From Biscogniauxia marginata (lineage: Eukaryota; Ascomycota; Sordariomycetes; Xylariales; Xylariaceae): 64,000 bases of DNA. Within the stretch, counting starts at the first letter, position 1, and each line of letters opens with the position of its first letter. The DNA is taken from contig MU404082.1 in assembly GCA_022695795.1 (NCBI GenBank), forward strand, positions 124,001 through 188,000. Direction: 5' to 3'. The position numbers and the translations under genes were made by a program. The notes under the pieces were generated by a model. That model did no database searches, was not told the DNA's origin, and saw nothing but the letters and a program-made list of their open reading frames with translations. Shown piece after piece: positions 36,354 to 47,536 of this stretch.

Positions 36354-37620
36354 CTACCAACTAGTGCGCTCTCCTCCCATCCCCTTGGCGATCTTGTACA
36401 GGTCCGACAGGAAAGCCCACCGCGTACCCTCCTTCACGCCCGTCCTCATCCAGTCGTTCGCGGGTTCGGGGAAGCGCGGTAGGTACCCCTCGATCTTGTC
36501 ATCGTGGGCAAAAATGACGAGGACCCGGCCGTCCGCGTCGAACTCCTGCAGGTACCTGATCGTCTCGTCGGCCTCGGCGAGGTTCTCCGGGAAGCTCGTC
36601 CCGAGGATCAGGAACGGCTCGACCGTGGACTGCTTCGGGTGCATGCCTAGGAGGAGGGACCCGGGACATGGGCGCGGCAGGGGCGGCGCCCCTTTCTCGA
36701 CGCGGTCCGGCAGTGGGAGGAGGGCCGAAGGGCGGAACTCGCCGCTGAAGTGCACGCTGTCTGCTGCCATGAAGATGAAACTCTCCGGGTCGGCCGTTGT
36801 CCGGGCCAGAGCGTTGATGTGGCCGGTCACATGCTTGTAGTCGAGTAATATATATATGTAATTAGCTTTTAATTTGTTTGAATCCTTCATTTTTTTTATG
36901 GCTGTGGCAGCGAGCGAGCGATTTGGGCGAGTGAGACTTACGCCGGGTGCGTCCAGGAGGAAGAAAGACCCGTCGCCGAAATAATCGTACCCCGGGAACC
37001 CCCCGACGGACTCGTCAAACTGAGACTTCTCTATCTCCACGATCGTCCGCCCCGCGACGTCCTCTTGCTTGAACTCGGCCCGGAGGTTCGTCGGCCAGCC
37101 CGGCATGAACGCCTCTTTGAACCCGGGACCGACGACGAGCTTGGTGGTGGGAGGGAACTTTGCCGGGTTTCCGATATGGTCCCAGTGCAGATGGCTATAG
37201 AAGCGCATTTTTTCAGTGCGCTCTTATAAATCGACATTACCTAGACACAAGACAAGGGAATTATTCTTACCTCCAAACCATGGCCTCGACGTCGTCCAAG
37301 GCGATTCCGTTGTCCGTCAGGATATCGGCGACGTCCCTCTCGACCTTGACCTCTACCCCGTGGTCGCTGAATATCTGCTGCCAGATCGGCACGATGTTCT
37401 CCCAGTCCCGGCGGATGCCCATGTCGAAGAGGACCCGACGGCGCCGCGCGCCGTCGTCGTGCGTCACCAGGAAGGCGTACGAGCACAGGTCGAACGTGTC
37501 CAGGCCCTCGAAGCGAGGCTTGAACCACGTGGTGCACGGGATGCCGGTCGCCCAGCCGGTATTTATGATCGAGACGGTGACCGTGGCGGAGGATGGCGGA
37601 ATTTCTACGACGGTCATCAT
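36354..37620 (-). CDS. Metallo-beta-lactamase-fold hydrolase, lactonase-like
   Basis: Three exons read leftward (37620-37271, 37194-36942, 36833-36354) give 360 residues. The zinc motif SHLHWDH (117-123, HxHxDH) is formed exactly across the exon 1-2 junction. Further family marks are VLFDMGIRRDWENI, VVGPGFKEAFMPG, FLLDAPG followed by HVTGHINALAR (third metal-binding His), FMAADSVHF with its bridging Asp, and a late His (VIFAHDDK). The nearest family is the AttM/AiiA-like lactonase group, widespread in fungi with mostly unproved substrates; quorum-signal or mycotoxin lactones are possibilities only. The start could be either Met of MMTVVE (37620 or 37617); the frame stays open to 37719 with another ATG. 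Intron 2 (36941-36834) is 108 nt with no in-frame stop. Confidence 0.82.
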
Positions 37621-38909
37621 CTTCTTCTTTGTTTTTATTTTGTTTCCTTTCTTGCTTTTAGGAATTGCGATTTGGCTGCCTACGAAATTGCCGAGTGAAT
37701 AAGGCACACTCACACACATACAACCTACCTTTACACTAAGTCAATAACAGATTGTAGAGTGTGTGCTTTGAAGCAACGACGAATAGAAGAATCCTTCCAT
37801 GTCACTCTCCATAAACCCTAACCTTAACCCCCCTCTTCCCGCCTTCATGCCACGCGCCTCCCGACGTCACAACACACATATGTAGCAAGCCGTCGATCTG
37901 GACAAAGATCCAAACCCCCTTGCCCTTACGGACGCCCCAAAGTCGTTGAAGCCCGAAGAGGGTATTATGTATGGACACAGATCTCGGCTAGTCATCCAGT
38001 AGGATCATCGAATGTCACTTTGTAGAGGTTCCATGACATTTGGAGGCGTGATAATTAGCCTCCTTTCCCCGCGGTGAAAATGAGGGGTCTCTCCGGGGTA
38101 TAGGATAAAATGGACGGGCTTTACAGGGGCACGGCAGCGAGGGGGGTGATACCAATGACATCTGTTAGCGGGAGAATTCGTCTGTATGTTTGATTGAATA
38201 TCGGGTGTCCTAATAATGTGTTGGTGGGTTTCGGGACGTGACTAGGTAGGCAGTTTGGAGGTCACATCGTGACGGGCTACCAGCCTATGCTGAATATGTA
38301 GTTCATATCATCTGATCCTTAATTTCATGGAGATCCTAACCGAACATGGTGATTCTGAGTTTGCGATCGCTGAGAAATGTTTAATAGTCCTGCTACCTAT
38401 GTAACTTAGAAGTCAACTAGAAGCCGGAGCTGGGAAAGATAAGAGTCTAAAAACACACGAAACTTCAAGCAGTGCAGAAAGACACAACGTAAATTATCAA
38501 ATTGAAAAATTCAAGTCAGAATCGTGTATAAAATGATGCTAGTTCCCCTAAATCTTATAGTGAACGGAGAGACAGAAACCCCCTATCCCCCTATTCCATG
38601 GTGGGCAGCTGTCATAATGACCTTGCCACCTGGCGTAGCCTCCGGTAGGACAGCTGGGACATGGAAGGTGGCAGCTCGCCGGGCCGGCAAAACTCTCACA
38701 AGAAATTTTAGAGCAAGAACGAAAAAAAACTGAGGGCATTCGCATGTCAACTTGCATGTCAGTTGCAATATTCTATTCTACTCTTCTACCCCCTATTTTC
38801 TACAATATTGCACTTGTGCTGAGATCGTTTTTGTATGAGATTTGATGTCTCATAACGTCCAAGCTGATGGTCATCGGAGCGTGCTGCTGATGACCGGGAG
38901 TTTGAAACC
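37621..38909. promoter_or_regulatory. Divergent promoter region (lactonase-like / NSUN4-like)
   Basis: 1.3 kb between two divergent starts. A short telomere-like stretch (AAACCCTAACCTTAACCC, about 37813-37830) occurs on the plus strand. The reading frames at 38524-38768 on either strand show no recognisable product. No clear TATA box. Confidence 0.45.
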
Positions 38910-40088
38910 ATGCCGGCATTGACGAAGGCGCAGAGGAAACAGGTGCAGGCGGCCGAAGACTCCTTCAACCGCACGTACGCGATGCAGTACGGCGAGGAGA
39001 GGTGGCAGCAGACATTGTACCCGGCGCTAGTGGCGCCCACACGCTATGCTGCGCTCATCAATCGCTATGCGACCACCGGCGTACCCGAGGCTTTCGCTGA
39101 GGATGAGGCGAAGGAGTTGGAATCTATCCACTTCCCCGGCCATGGCGGTTCGTCTGCCGGGGAATCTCTAACGGCCTATCAGCGGGGTACTCCAGAAGCC
39201 GAAGCACCGTTTCCACCACCACAGATGCATCCGTCAAACCGCCTCATGACCCACTGGAACCTCGATGCCGCCTCCTTACTCGCAGTCACGGTGCTCGATC
39301 CCCAGCCCGGCGACAAAGTCCTCGATATCTGCGCCGCGCCCGGCGGCAAGAGCGTCGCGCTAGCCCAGCTCCTACGGGCCCCGAGCTTCGACGCCTCGTC
39401 GTCCCCCTCGCTCGCAGGCGGCTGCCTCCACAGCAATGAGGTCAACAGCGCGCGGAACAGGCGCCTCGCCTCCAACCTGGAAGCCTACCTCCCCGCGCCC
39501 CTGTTCAAGTCCGGCGAGGTCCGGGTCCTGAAGCTCGACGCCTCGGACGCCGGCGCCGTGCACGCGCTGCCCCTGGGCCCGGGGGGCTACGACAAGGTGC
39601 TCCTGGACGCGCCGTGCTCGAGCGAGCGGCACGTCGTCCACTCGCCCGCGCATGCGCGCGGGGGGTTAGGGTCCTGGCGCTCGGGGCAGTCGCGCAAGCT
39701 CGCGCGCGCGCAGGCCGCGCTGCTGCTCACGGCGCTGCGGGCCGTGCGCGTCGGCGGGCGCGTGCTGTACGCGACGTGCTCGCTGAGCGGCGAGGAGAAC
39801 GACGGCGTCGTCGACAGGGGGGTCGAGATGGCGGCGGCGGCGGCGGCGGCGAGGGAGCGGAGGAAGAAGAAGGAGGTCGGCAACGGCGGCGGCGGCGGCG
39901 GCGGAGGAAAAGGGGGAGGAGGAGGAGGGGCGTGGGGCCTCGCGGTGAGGAGCGCGAGCCTGGAGGGCGCGGGGATGGAGCGCTGGGCCGAGCGCACAAG
40001 GCACGGATGGCTGGTGCTGCCGGATCACCCCGGGGGAGGAAGATGGGGACCACTGTACTTTGCTCTGCTCGAGAAGGTTGCGATCTGA
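38910..40088 (+). CDS. NSUN4-like RNA m5C methyltransferase
   Basis: Single exon of 392 residues. The RsmB/NOP2/Sun family signatures are present in order: SAM-binding DICAAPGGKS (139-148), NEVNSARNRRLASNL (motif II region), LLDAPCSSERH with motif IV C236, and YATCSLSGEEND with the catalytic motif VI C290. The DAPCSSERH form and the N-terminal FNRTYAMQYGEERWQQTLYPAL, which starts without an RNA-binding PUA domain, point to the NSUN3/NSUN4 branch acting on mitochondrial RNA, most likely small-subunit rRNA (inference). A strong presequence is not obvious. Residues 308-340 are a low-complexity insert of Ala, Lys/Arg and then ~14 Gly, encoded by GCG/GGC/GGA runs, between motif VI and the final WGPLYFALLEK strand. 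The second half is extremely GC-rich. Confidence 0.85.
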   Translation: MPALTKAQRKQVQAAEDSFNRTYAMQYGEERWQQTLYPALVAPTRYAALINRYATTGVPEAFAEDEAKELESIHFPGHGGSSAGESLTAYQRGTPEAEAPFPPPQMHPSNRLMTHWNLDAASLLAVTVLDPQPGDKVLDICAAPGGKSVALAQLLRAPSFDASSSPSLAGGCLHSNEVNSARNRRLASNLEAYLPAPLFKSGEVRVLKLDASDAGAVHALPLGPGGYDKVLLDAPCSSERHVVHSPAHARGGLGSWRSGQSRKLARAQAALLLTALRAVRVGGRVLYATCSLSGEENDGVVDRGVEMAAAAAAARERRKKKEVGNGGGGGGGGKGGGGGGAWGLAVRSASLEGAGMERWAERTRHGWLVLPDHPGGGRWGPLYFALLEKVAI

Positions 40089-41219
40089 CCGGCTGGGGTG
40101 GGATAGGGATACGCAAAGGACACAATATGTATGCCTATTTTGCCAATGTCGCAAACACAGTTGCCATCAAGTCCTTTCCAACGGTTCATGCATCCCCCCC
40201 CTTTTGGACACGTGATCGAACTGGCGATTCAGAGACTGGCGTACAACTGTGCATACTGGCTCTTCGCAAGAAACATGGGTTAGGCATTGAAAGGCTGAGT
40301 CAATGTATCGTTTACCTTATGAAGGACCTGGGAAAAGATGAGATGACGGCCCGAGGCGCGCGCTACCGATACGGAGGGCGGAGGACGGAGCCTAGACTCG
40401 TACATGGAAATCTACAATCTCTACAGCAGCAACGCTAGCTATTATGGGGCGATTCAATTGTAGATGGTAGACCTTAGACGTGATCTATACACCTCCGGGA
40501 AGTCGAACAGTAACGGACGTTCAATCATTTACGATATCCCATGTATCCCTGCTCTCTCTGTCTTTTCCTTCTCAATATATCCGTCAGCCAGTCTGTCTAT
40601 CTCATTAAGAATCCGAGGTAGGATAGAGAACATCGACAACACATATGGGTAGGCTTGTCAAAAAAGGGTTAACTATATTGTTCTTATAGTAGTATCAATG
40701 AAGAAGCGGGGAAACGGCATTCGTATCAGTTGAAGCCGCAGCTCTATTGAGTAAGGCTTCAGAACTCCAATTGTTGAATGCCCAAGTTACAGCATTTGAG
40801 CACTGATCCCACGGGCTTCGGTGATGAAAACGCCCCCGCTTTCTCCTATTTTATTCATCCCGGTACTATGGATTCATTGATCTGTGGGAGGGAGGACGAG
40901 CTGGGTCTTACGAATATATGGGAGAAAAGAATATAATTATCAGGTTGATTGATCTAACGGTATATAAGTATACTGTGGTTTAATAGGGTGTTCATTTTAT
41001 GAAGTTTTGTTATTTCTTTTCATTCTATGGAATTAATTTCAAATAGGAGTAGTTCGTCCGATCACTCTTCATCTACTCGTCAGTTTAATCAAGAACCCCC
41101 CTTTCTGTCCCTTCCAGGTGATCAAGAACCCCTAAAGCTGGATCGGAATTCCCAGCTTACGCCCCGCTCCTATTTTTCAAAGGTATAAGAAGAAGGAGGA
41201 GAAGAAAAATGTGAGGGTT
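40089..41219. other. Convergent intergenic region, no gene seen
   Basis: 1.1 kb between the 3' ends of the NSUN4-like gene (+) and the unrecognised gene at 41220 (-). A reading frame overlapping the NSUN4-like gene in another frame runs on to 40438 but is a shadow. Becomes AT-rich after 40600. Confidence 0.6.
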
Positions 41220-42206
41220 TCATAGCTCCAGTCCTGTCAAGTGCCGGGATATCCTGGGTGTTACGGGCACGAGCTCCGCGTACCCGTAACTCCTGCTGGC
41301 ACCGCCGCCGCTGCCGCGTGCCTGCTGCTCCTCCCGGACGTCACGCCCCCCGTGCAGGTTGCCGCGCATGAGCGCGAGCGCGAACCGCTTAGCCAGGTCG
41401 TCGACGGTGCACCCGTCGGTGCCGCCCGTCATGTTGCCGTGCACCGCCGCCGCCGCCGCCGCCAGCTCGGCCAGCGACGGGACCGGGATGTCCCCGTCCG
41501 CGCGGACGGTGCTCCGGAAGAAGAGGACGAGCTCGCGCTGTCGTCGCGGTCGCGTTTTGTCTGGTTATTATTATTAATGTATTAAATATGTGTATAGGAA
41601 GTTATAGTCTAAGGATGTGTGTATGTGTATGTGTGTATGTGTATGTGTGTATGTGTATGTGTGTGCCGTGTGTGGATGGGGGAGAGGGGGGGAAAGGGAG
41701 AAGAGCAGAGAGGAGTGAAAAGAGGGAAGAAGGAAAGAAATACGAACCTCCGCTCTCTCTAGATTGGGATTCGTGGCCGCTTCCCTGGGAACCAGGACTG
41801 TACCGCGCACCCAGTCGTCGAAGGGCGGGATGACTAGGTCCGATGTGAACCACTCGAAGGTCTCGTCCTCGGGCTGGCCCAGCATGCGCGAGAGCTCCGT
41901 CACCGCGGGCTGCATCTCGGCCGTGGCGTTGGAGCCATGCTGTTTTGAGCCCGCCGTCGCACCTACTGATCCGCCGGAACTGACAAGGGAGGTTGTGAAG
42001 GCGGTTGTGGTGGGGGTGGGGATGAGAGGCTGTTGCGGCTTCTGCTGCTGCTGCTTCTGGAGCTTGTTCTGCCGCTTGAGGGTCGCGATGCGCTGCCGGT
42101 GTTCTTCGCCCACGATAGGGACGCTGCGGGAACTCATGTCGCTAAGCTTCGTCGAGGCGAAGGGAGCTGTCGCGGTGGAGGCGTAGTCGTAGTCGTAGTT
42201 TGGCAT
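41220..42206 (-). CDS. Unrecognised fungal protein
   Basis: Two exons read leftward (42206-41748, 41537-41220) give 258 residues. I do not recognise the family. The N-terminal ~95 residues are low-complexity (DYDYAS start, KQQQQKPQQPL, Thr/Ser/Gly-rich). The rest is compact and better conserved in appearance: AVTELSRMLGQPEDETFEWFTSDLVIPPFDDWVRG, then RELVLFFRSTVRADGD, an Ala-rich helix, and DDLAKRFALALMRG. The intron (41747-41538, 210 nt) has a weak donor GTTCGT and carries CA-rich repeats (ACACATACAC on the minus strand). The acceptor CAG at 41540-41538 was chosen because it continues a plausible amphipathic frame; the earlier CAG shifts frame. No signal peptide or membrane helix. Junction uncertain. 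Confidence 0.5.
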
Positions 42207-43365
42207 GGTTGAGAAGTATCACCCAATGTATTAGAATAAGAGGAGGATGAAATTCAGTCCAAGTGATATGGGATTACATAGATGAATATATATAGAGATG
42301 GTCCGTCCTATGTTAGCATAAAGGGCAAGAAATGCACATCCTTTTGAGCCATATCTAATGACCGTTACCCTCTCAATACCCCTGTTATCTTCCCGTGGGG
42401 AAGTCCAGGTGTGAGCATCAGCAATATACAGCCTCAGTTTCATCAGCCGATCTAGACCTTTACCGTGTCACCATAGAGCTACGTGCCAGTTCTAGCGTGG
42501 GATCCGGAGAGGGAGGCGTACGGTCCGGTCCTTTACGGGACCCCTCGGGCCACGCCGAGTGCGCCGCCATCCCGGGCTTGGTTTCCGTACTTAGCAGTCA
42601 ATGCTGAACCTTAACTTTCATAGTCCGCTCTTAAGCCAATCAACTCGAATTATAGGGAGTCTTATTAGGATAAGAAGATACGAAGACAGATCTAGGGAAA
42701 CAGATCATGTACGATTAGGTTTGCAGCGACTGCTGTCGAATCTGGGTATAAGGTTTTGTTAGTTAGTATCACATGAATGTAGACAGGTCATGTTGTATGG
42801 AATGTTCTAGCATTACACACAGAACACCTCATACTTGATCGTGGTTTGATTTTTAGGTCCGCTGTTTGATCAATAGATATATTACATGTGCAATGAGCAG
42901 TTATGTGCCGTTCTCGTTTCTGCTTTCCGCTGATTATGCTTCTAAAAAAGGGGGGGGGGCGTATAGAGAAGGGCGCATAGTAGATCGAGATCGAGACGAG
43001 GCGTAGAGAATCATAGTTACGAAATAGCTAGACGCTAGCTATCTAAGTAGAATGACCATAACAACGTAATAATTACACATAACCTTACTTGATCAGTTAT
43101 ACACACGCGCGCTGCGGTATCTAAGTAATTCATTAAACACCATCTCAACTTGGTCCAGGACACCCGTGTCAAGAAATACCGACGTGACCAAACAACAATG
43201 TATAACTTCCGAGGCAGTTGGCTACAGCACAAATGACGAGGTGTCCTCCTATCCAGACATCAGACTCAACAAAAAGAAAATCTCCACCTTTAAAAAGACG
43301 GCAACAATATAATCAGAAGTCCTATTCGATTTAAAAAAGTAGAAAGTACCACCTAATCACAAGAC

Positions 43366-43395
43366 AGAGAGCCTGCCTACCTAGGCAGGCTCTCT
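43366..43395. repeat. Perfect inverted repeat, 14-bp arms, 2-nt spacer
   Basis: The arm AGAGAGCCTGCCTA and its exact reverse complement TAGGCAGGCTCTCT are separated by CC. This 30-bp element could form a cruciform or a very tight RNA hairpin. There is no T-run on either side that would suggest a polymerase III terminator. Confidence 0.9.
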
Positions 43396-44941
43396 AGGTA
43401 GGTAGTTAAAAAGCTCGTCCTAGTGCCCCTATTCACCATCAATCAATATGCGTAGGGCACACTAAATCAAAATAACTCAGACAACAACAGACACAAAGAA
43501 AACCTCGATCCGACCAACCAACACGTCAACAACTAGAACCAAAGACATTCAAATCAAAATAAAACCTCCCGTGTTGCTGCCTCCCCTAACTCCCCCAAAA
43601 AGGGGGAGCTTGAGCTTTGCAGACTACCTACATGACCTTGCCTACGCAACCGATATCAAGTCAGCATGGTGCTCTCATAGGTACTATTGCCCTATATTAG
43701 GTACATAGTTAAGATTGAAAAAAAAAAAAAAAGAAGAAAAAGAAAAAGAAAGCAAACTCATACCTAAAGTCTTTTCGATCCCGATCCTTTCTCTCCCTCT
43801 TACCCACGGCGCTGTGTGTGTAATGGATGTGATGAGATGAGGGAAGGCGACAGGATGGGATTCTCATGAGGCGAAGGAAGGGGAAAGGGGGGAAAGGGGG
43901 GAGAGAAGGACGGAAGCGTTGTATGTCAAGCTAGCTAGCAAGTTATGCTTCTTGCTTGCTTTGCTTTGCTCATACTCGTCCTATAAGTTCTCTCCCGTAA
44001 ACCTCGCCCTAACCCTCACCCTCACCCTCACCCTTCCCCTCCTCCCCTTCTCTGTCCCCGTCCCCATCCTTCTCTTCTCTTCTCATTTCTTCGTCCCTCT
44101 GCGTATTCCCTCCCCCTTTGTTACTGTTCCCTAGCCCCTATCTCTCTCTCTCTCTCTCTCTCTCTCAAGAAAATAAAATCTCTCCACCCGAAAATTTCAT
44201 CATCACAACATACATACGTACAAGTCAATCACCCCATAGTTACAGTGCAACGCAACGCCATGCCCTCGATGATAATGATGATGATGACATAGAGCGTAAA
44301 GTAAGTTTTAACAGGATAATTGTTTTCTCGTTTTTTTTTCTCTTATTTCTTTTTCCTCAAATGATTTGTTTGTTTTGACCTTTCCGCGGATCTTTTGTAG
44401 ACCGGCAAGGAAACGGAAAAAAAAGGATTTGCCACCGTGTCTTCGGAAATGGCTTCTTCGGAATGTACATACGTACGTTGTTGTACATGGAGAGGATAGT
44501 ACATGATTTCTGAGTTCCGGGAAGGAGAGAGAGAGAGAGAGATAAGTGGGAGAAAAACGGAGAGAATAAAAAACAGTAGACTAGAGCAGAGACCAGAAAC
44601 AGGAACAGGAACATATCGCCCCCCCCCCCCCTCTCCCCCTTTCCACAACCCCATCCCAGCCCATCCCATCCTGTTCCATATTCCATCCAAGATACAAGTA
44701 ATATACTCCCCCACCCCCCAATCCCCCGCTTATTCAAAGAACCAAAACAAGACCAACCTGCCCTTGCGGCTATAACGTTATTCTCCAACCAACCGACTAA
44801 CTACCTAGGCAAGCCAACCGCCAACCACCGATAATACGCCAATGTCAATGCCTGATGCCAATTTACTCCTCTTCAACCGCGAACCCCAAACACAAAAAAT
44901 AAAGAATTATTGCCGCCTTCAAGTTAAAACAATGACGAATT

Positions 44942-44942
<1 letters not shown>

Positions 44943-44970
<28 letters not shown>
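44943..44970 (+). repeat. CAG trinucleotide microsatellite
   Basis: About nine copies of CAG in intergenic DNA downstream of the membrane-protein gene (minus strand), probably in or just beyond its 3' UTR. Confidence 0.8.
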
Positions 44971-44974
<4 letters not shown>

Positions 44975-45188
44975 AAGACCAATAGCCCCTCCAATATGAA
45001 TTTTGGGGTTCAATCAATCAACACGTCTCTCGCGTCATCCTTTCTCTTTTCTACTTTTTGCTATGCAAAAAAGTCCTCTTCGACCAAAGGGGGGGAAAGG
45101 AGGGGTTGGGGAGTGTCAGGCCGGTCCGGGCCATCTTTAATAAACAACAACTGCTTTAACCATAGCCGGGAATCAGCTCAGCTTCTTC

Positions 45189-47536
45189 TCACCGCATCTT
45201 CCCCTCCTCAACAAGCCTAGCACCCGCCGTGATCCCAGCCTGAGAGCCGCCGCCGTTGCCACCAGGCCCGCCCACTGTCGCGCTAGCGCCAGGCCCATAC
45301 AGCATATCCATAATCTTGGTCTTCTGCTGGGTTCTCACGAGCTGGAGATGTGACCCGGCTAGGCTAAGGCCCTCGATCTGCTCCTCGAGCGAGATGGTGC
45401 TGCTATTGACGCTCCTGACCAGGGGCGAAACAAGCTTGCGCCGCAGCGCCTCGAGGCTGGCTTTGAGGGACATGAGGCGGCCGTTGTGCTCGACGAGGAT
45501 GCCCTTGTTGCGCACCGTCTTCTCGCGCACGTTGAGCAGCAACTCGCGGTTGCGCTCGTACTTCTTCACCTGGCTCGCTTTGGGCCCCAGGATCCGCGTC
45601 CACATGGACGACAGCAGCTCCGCGTGCTCCTCGTCCTGCGCCGATGACTCGCGCACCACCATGCGCGCGAGGTTCAGGAACTGCCGGTCGATCGCCTCGA
45701 AGAGCCCGAACAGCGCTAGCGAGTGCTGCAGCTCCGTCTCGATTGCCTCTTCGAGCACCGACAGGAACTCGTTGAACGTCCGCTGCAGTGTGTACCGCGT
45801 GCGCTGCGGGTGCGACATGCCGAACACGGTCGTAGTGACGGTGCCGAGGCGTGTCGGCGAGCCCGTGGAGGGGTCTTCGAGGACCCCGGTCACGCACAGT
45901 AGGTTGTGAATGTTAGAAAAGGCGGTCGAGAGCGGCGGGCTCGGGACCGCCTGTAACTGATTGAGTTCGCGCTTTGCCCACTCCATCACGATCAGGATAG
46001 CGTCGATGTCACCATCTACATTGGCGAAGAATTTGGTCAGCTCCATTGCGAGCGTCTTCAGGCTATCCGACAACTCGTCTAGGGCCTTGACTATAGTGGG
46101 CGCCGACGTCATGTTACTCAAGCGCACGCTTTCGCTAAGGTCCCAGACGGCGACACCCGTCGCTTGCAGGTCGCCGACTTGAGAAAACCCATTTTCTGAA
46201 TAGTAGATCAGCGGCTCGAAGGAGCGCGCAATTCCCGCAACCTTGACGAGGTCCGGAACCGGTCGCAAGTACATGGGCTGAAATAGCGATCGCATAGCTG
46301 ATATGGACAGGAGTGCGACTAGTGTCGCGATAATCAGGTTGCCCCAGGATTTGGTAACGATTTGAAATTTGGACCGCACAAAGTTCAAGGCCGCATCAAT
46401 AGACTCTGTCCGCTGTTGAATATCGGCGCGCACGGCGAACCGTATGTCTGTAGCATGGTTAGTGAGACGATGATGCGCGCACAGATTGCGACAATTGAAA
46501 CCCACAGTTATCCCTGGTAAGGTCGGGCGATATGGAAGCCATCATGCTCTTTCTCTGGTCTTGTGTCGCTTCCAGGTCTGCGCGCGCCTTGAGGGGCGAT
46601 GCGCTTGCGCTCTCGCTCTTCATCTTGACGATGGTATCGCCTTCGGTAGTGGGCGACTCGGGCTCCGGTGTGCACTTTTCGGGGCTCAGACTGCCAGTGG
46701 GGAGGCGCGTCCTGCGCGCTTCTTCGAAGATATCGTCCGGACTCATCATATGGTTAATATGGTAATGCGGGCTCGCGTGCCTCGACTTGTCCAACATGCG
46801 ACCGAGGAGGTCTTTGCTGCCGCGCCAACTGCCGTACCAGCGGTCGCCGTTCTCGAGCCGTCGCCAGGCGGGCGGGCTGTAGTTACCGGTGGAAAGGGAG
46901 GCGGCGTCCGTGTTGTCGTCGCTCTCGTTCTCGTCGGGGAAGTCGGGGCCCTCGTCCGAGAAGCCAAAGCCCGAATGGGCCGAAGGGTACTGGAAGGGTC
47001 TCGGCGGCGGCGACATCGGGGTCACGAAATCCAGGTCGTCCAGATCGGAGTATAGAGACGTCATCCTGCTGGATGCGGGTTATTTGCTTAGTATCGGGGC
47101 TACGACTAGGCGACGGTCGCGGGGGACTCTCGAGCGCCTTGGAGCGGGGGGAGAAGACGGAGCGCAAGCTGCGACTGCGACTGGGAGTGGTCGGTCGACT
47201 GCGGAGTTTCTGGGTCAGCTTGAACGGAGACCGTCCTTTTCTGGTCTCTGTCTCTGGCGGCGGCAGTGCGGGTAGGGCTCTTCGCAATTGCGCGTGTTCG
47301 ATGGCGAGGCGTTCTGGTGGTACTACGACTGGCGGCGGTGGTGGTTTGGATGCGAAGAAGCGGGGAAGCTGTAGGTTCGATGAGACGGTTCGCAGCGGGA
47401 TGTGACCCGTGGAGACGAGATATGTGTACAGGAATACGAAGGTCAAGGTGAGGGCGGCGAGAAAGGTGCTGGGCGCAATGGTGATACTGATCAGTGCAAC
47501 GTGGTTATGGGTGTTCAGAGATACCAGAGGTTGCAT
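45189..47536 (-). CDS. Conserved ascomycete membrane protein of unknown function
   Basis: Exons read leftward: a secure pair 47065-46506 and 46447-45189 (phase-1 junction, branch-like CACTAAC), plus a probable first exon 47536-47115. Together they encode 746 residues; starting at the internal ATG 47064 gives 605. The first exon has a hydrophobic segment (FLAALTLTFVFLYTYLV) and a Pro/Arg/Ser-rich tail. Its proposed 49-nt intron has a weak donor GTCGCC but a good branch-like TACTAAG, so exon 1 could be mis-joined. The middle is acidic and Ser/Pro-rich. The C-terminal 420 residues contain IRFAVRADIQQRTESIDAALNFVRS, one membrane segment (LIIATLVALLSISAM), then a long helical region (NMTSAPTIVKALDELSDSLKTLA; FLSVLEEAIETELQ) and basic coiled-coil-like helices. 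I recall similar uncharacterised fungal proteins, but no function. Confidence 0.65.

Larger units (their letters stand above)
42207..45188. other. Long intergenic region with simple repeats
   Basis: 3.0 kb without a recognised gene. It contains a perfect 14-bp inverted repeat (43366-43395, separate entry), poly-A (about 43718-43732), G-rich runs (43880-43902), CCCTCA-type repeats (about 44003-44035), a CT tract (about 44142-44166), poly-C (about 44620-44632) and a CAG tract (about 44943-44970). The left end should contain the promoter of the minus-strand gene ending at 42206. Confidence 0.6.

Noticed and set aside
37813..37830. Telomere-like CCCTAA stretch
   Set aside because: Only one clear repeat unit. 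A real interstitial telomere tract would show several. The CCCTAACCCTCACCC stretch near 44003-44035 is similarly a plain microsatellite.
39614..40438. Long Arg/Gly-rich frame overlapping the NSUN4-like gene
   Set aside because: GC-rich codon composition leaves several frames open. The product is compositional and only the NSUN frame has catalytic motifs.
45256..45909. 217-codon frame opposite the membrane-protein gene
   Set aside because: Shadow of the conserved minus-strand exon. Ser/Arg-rich without domain features.
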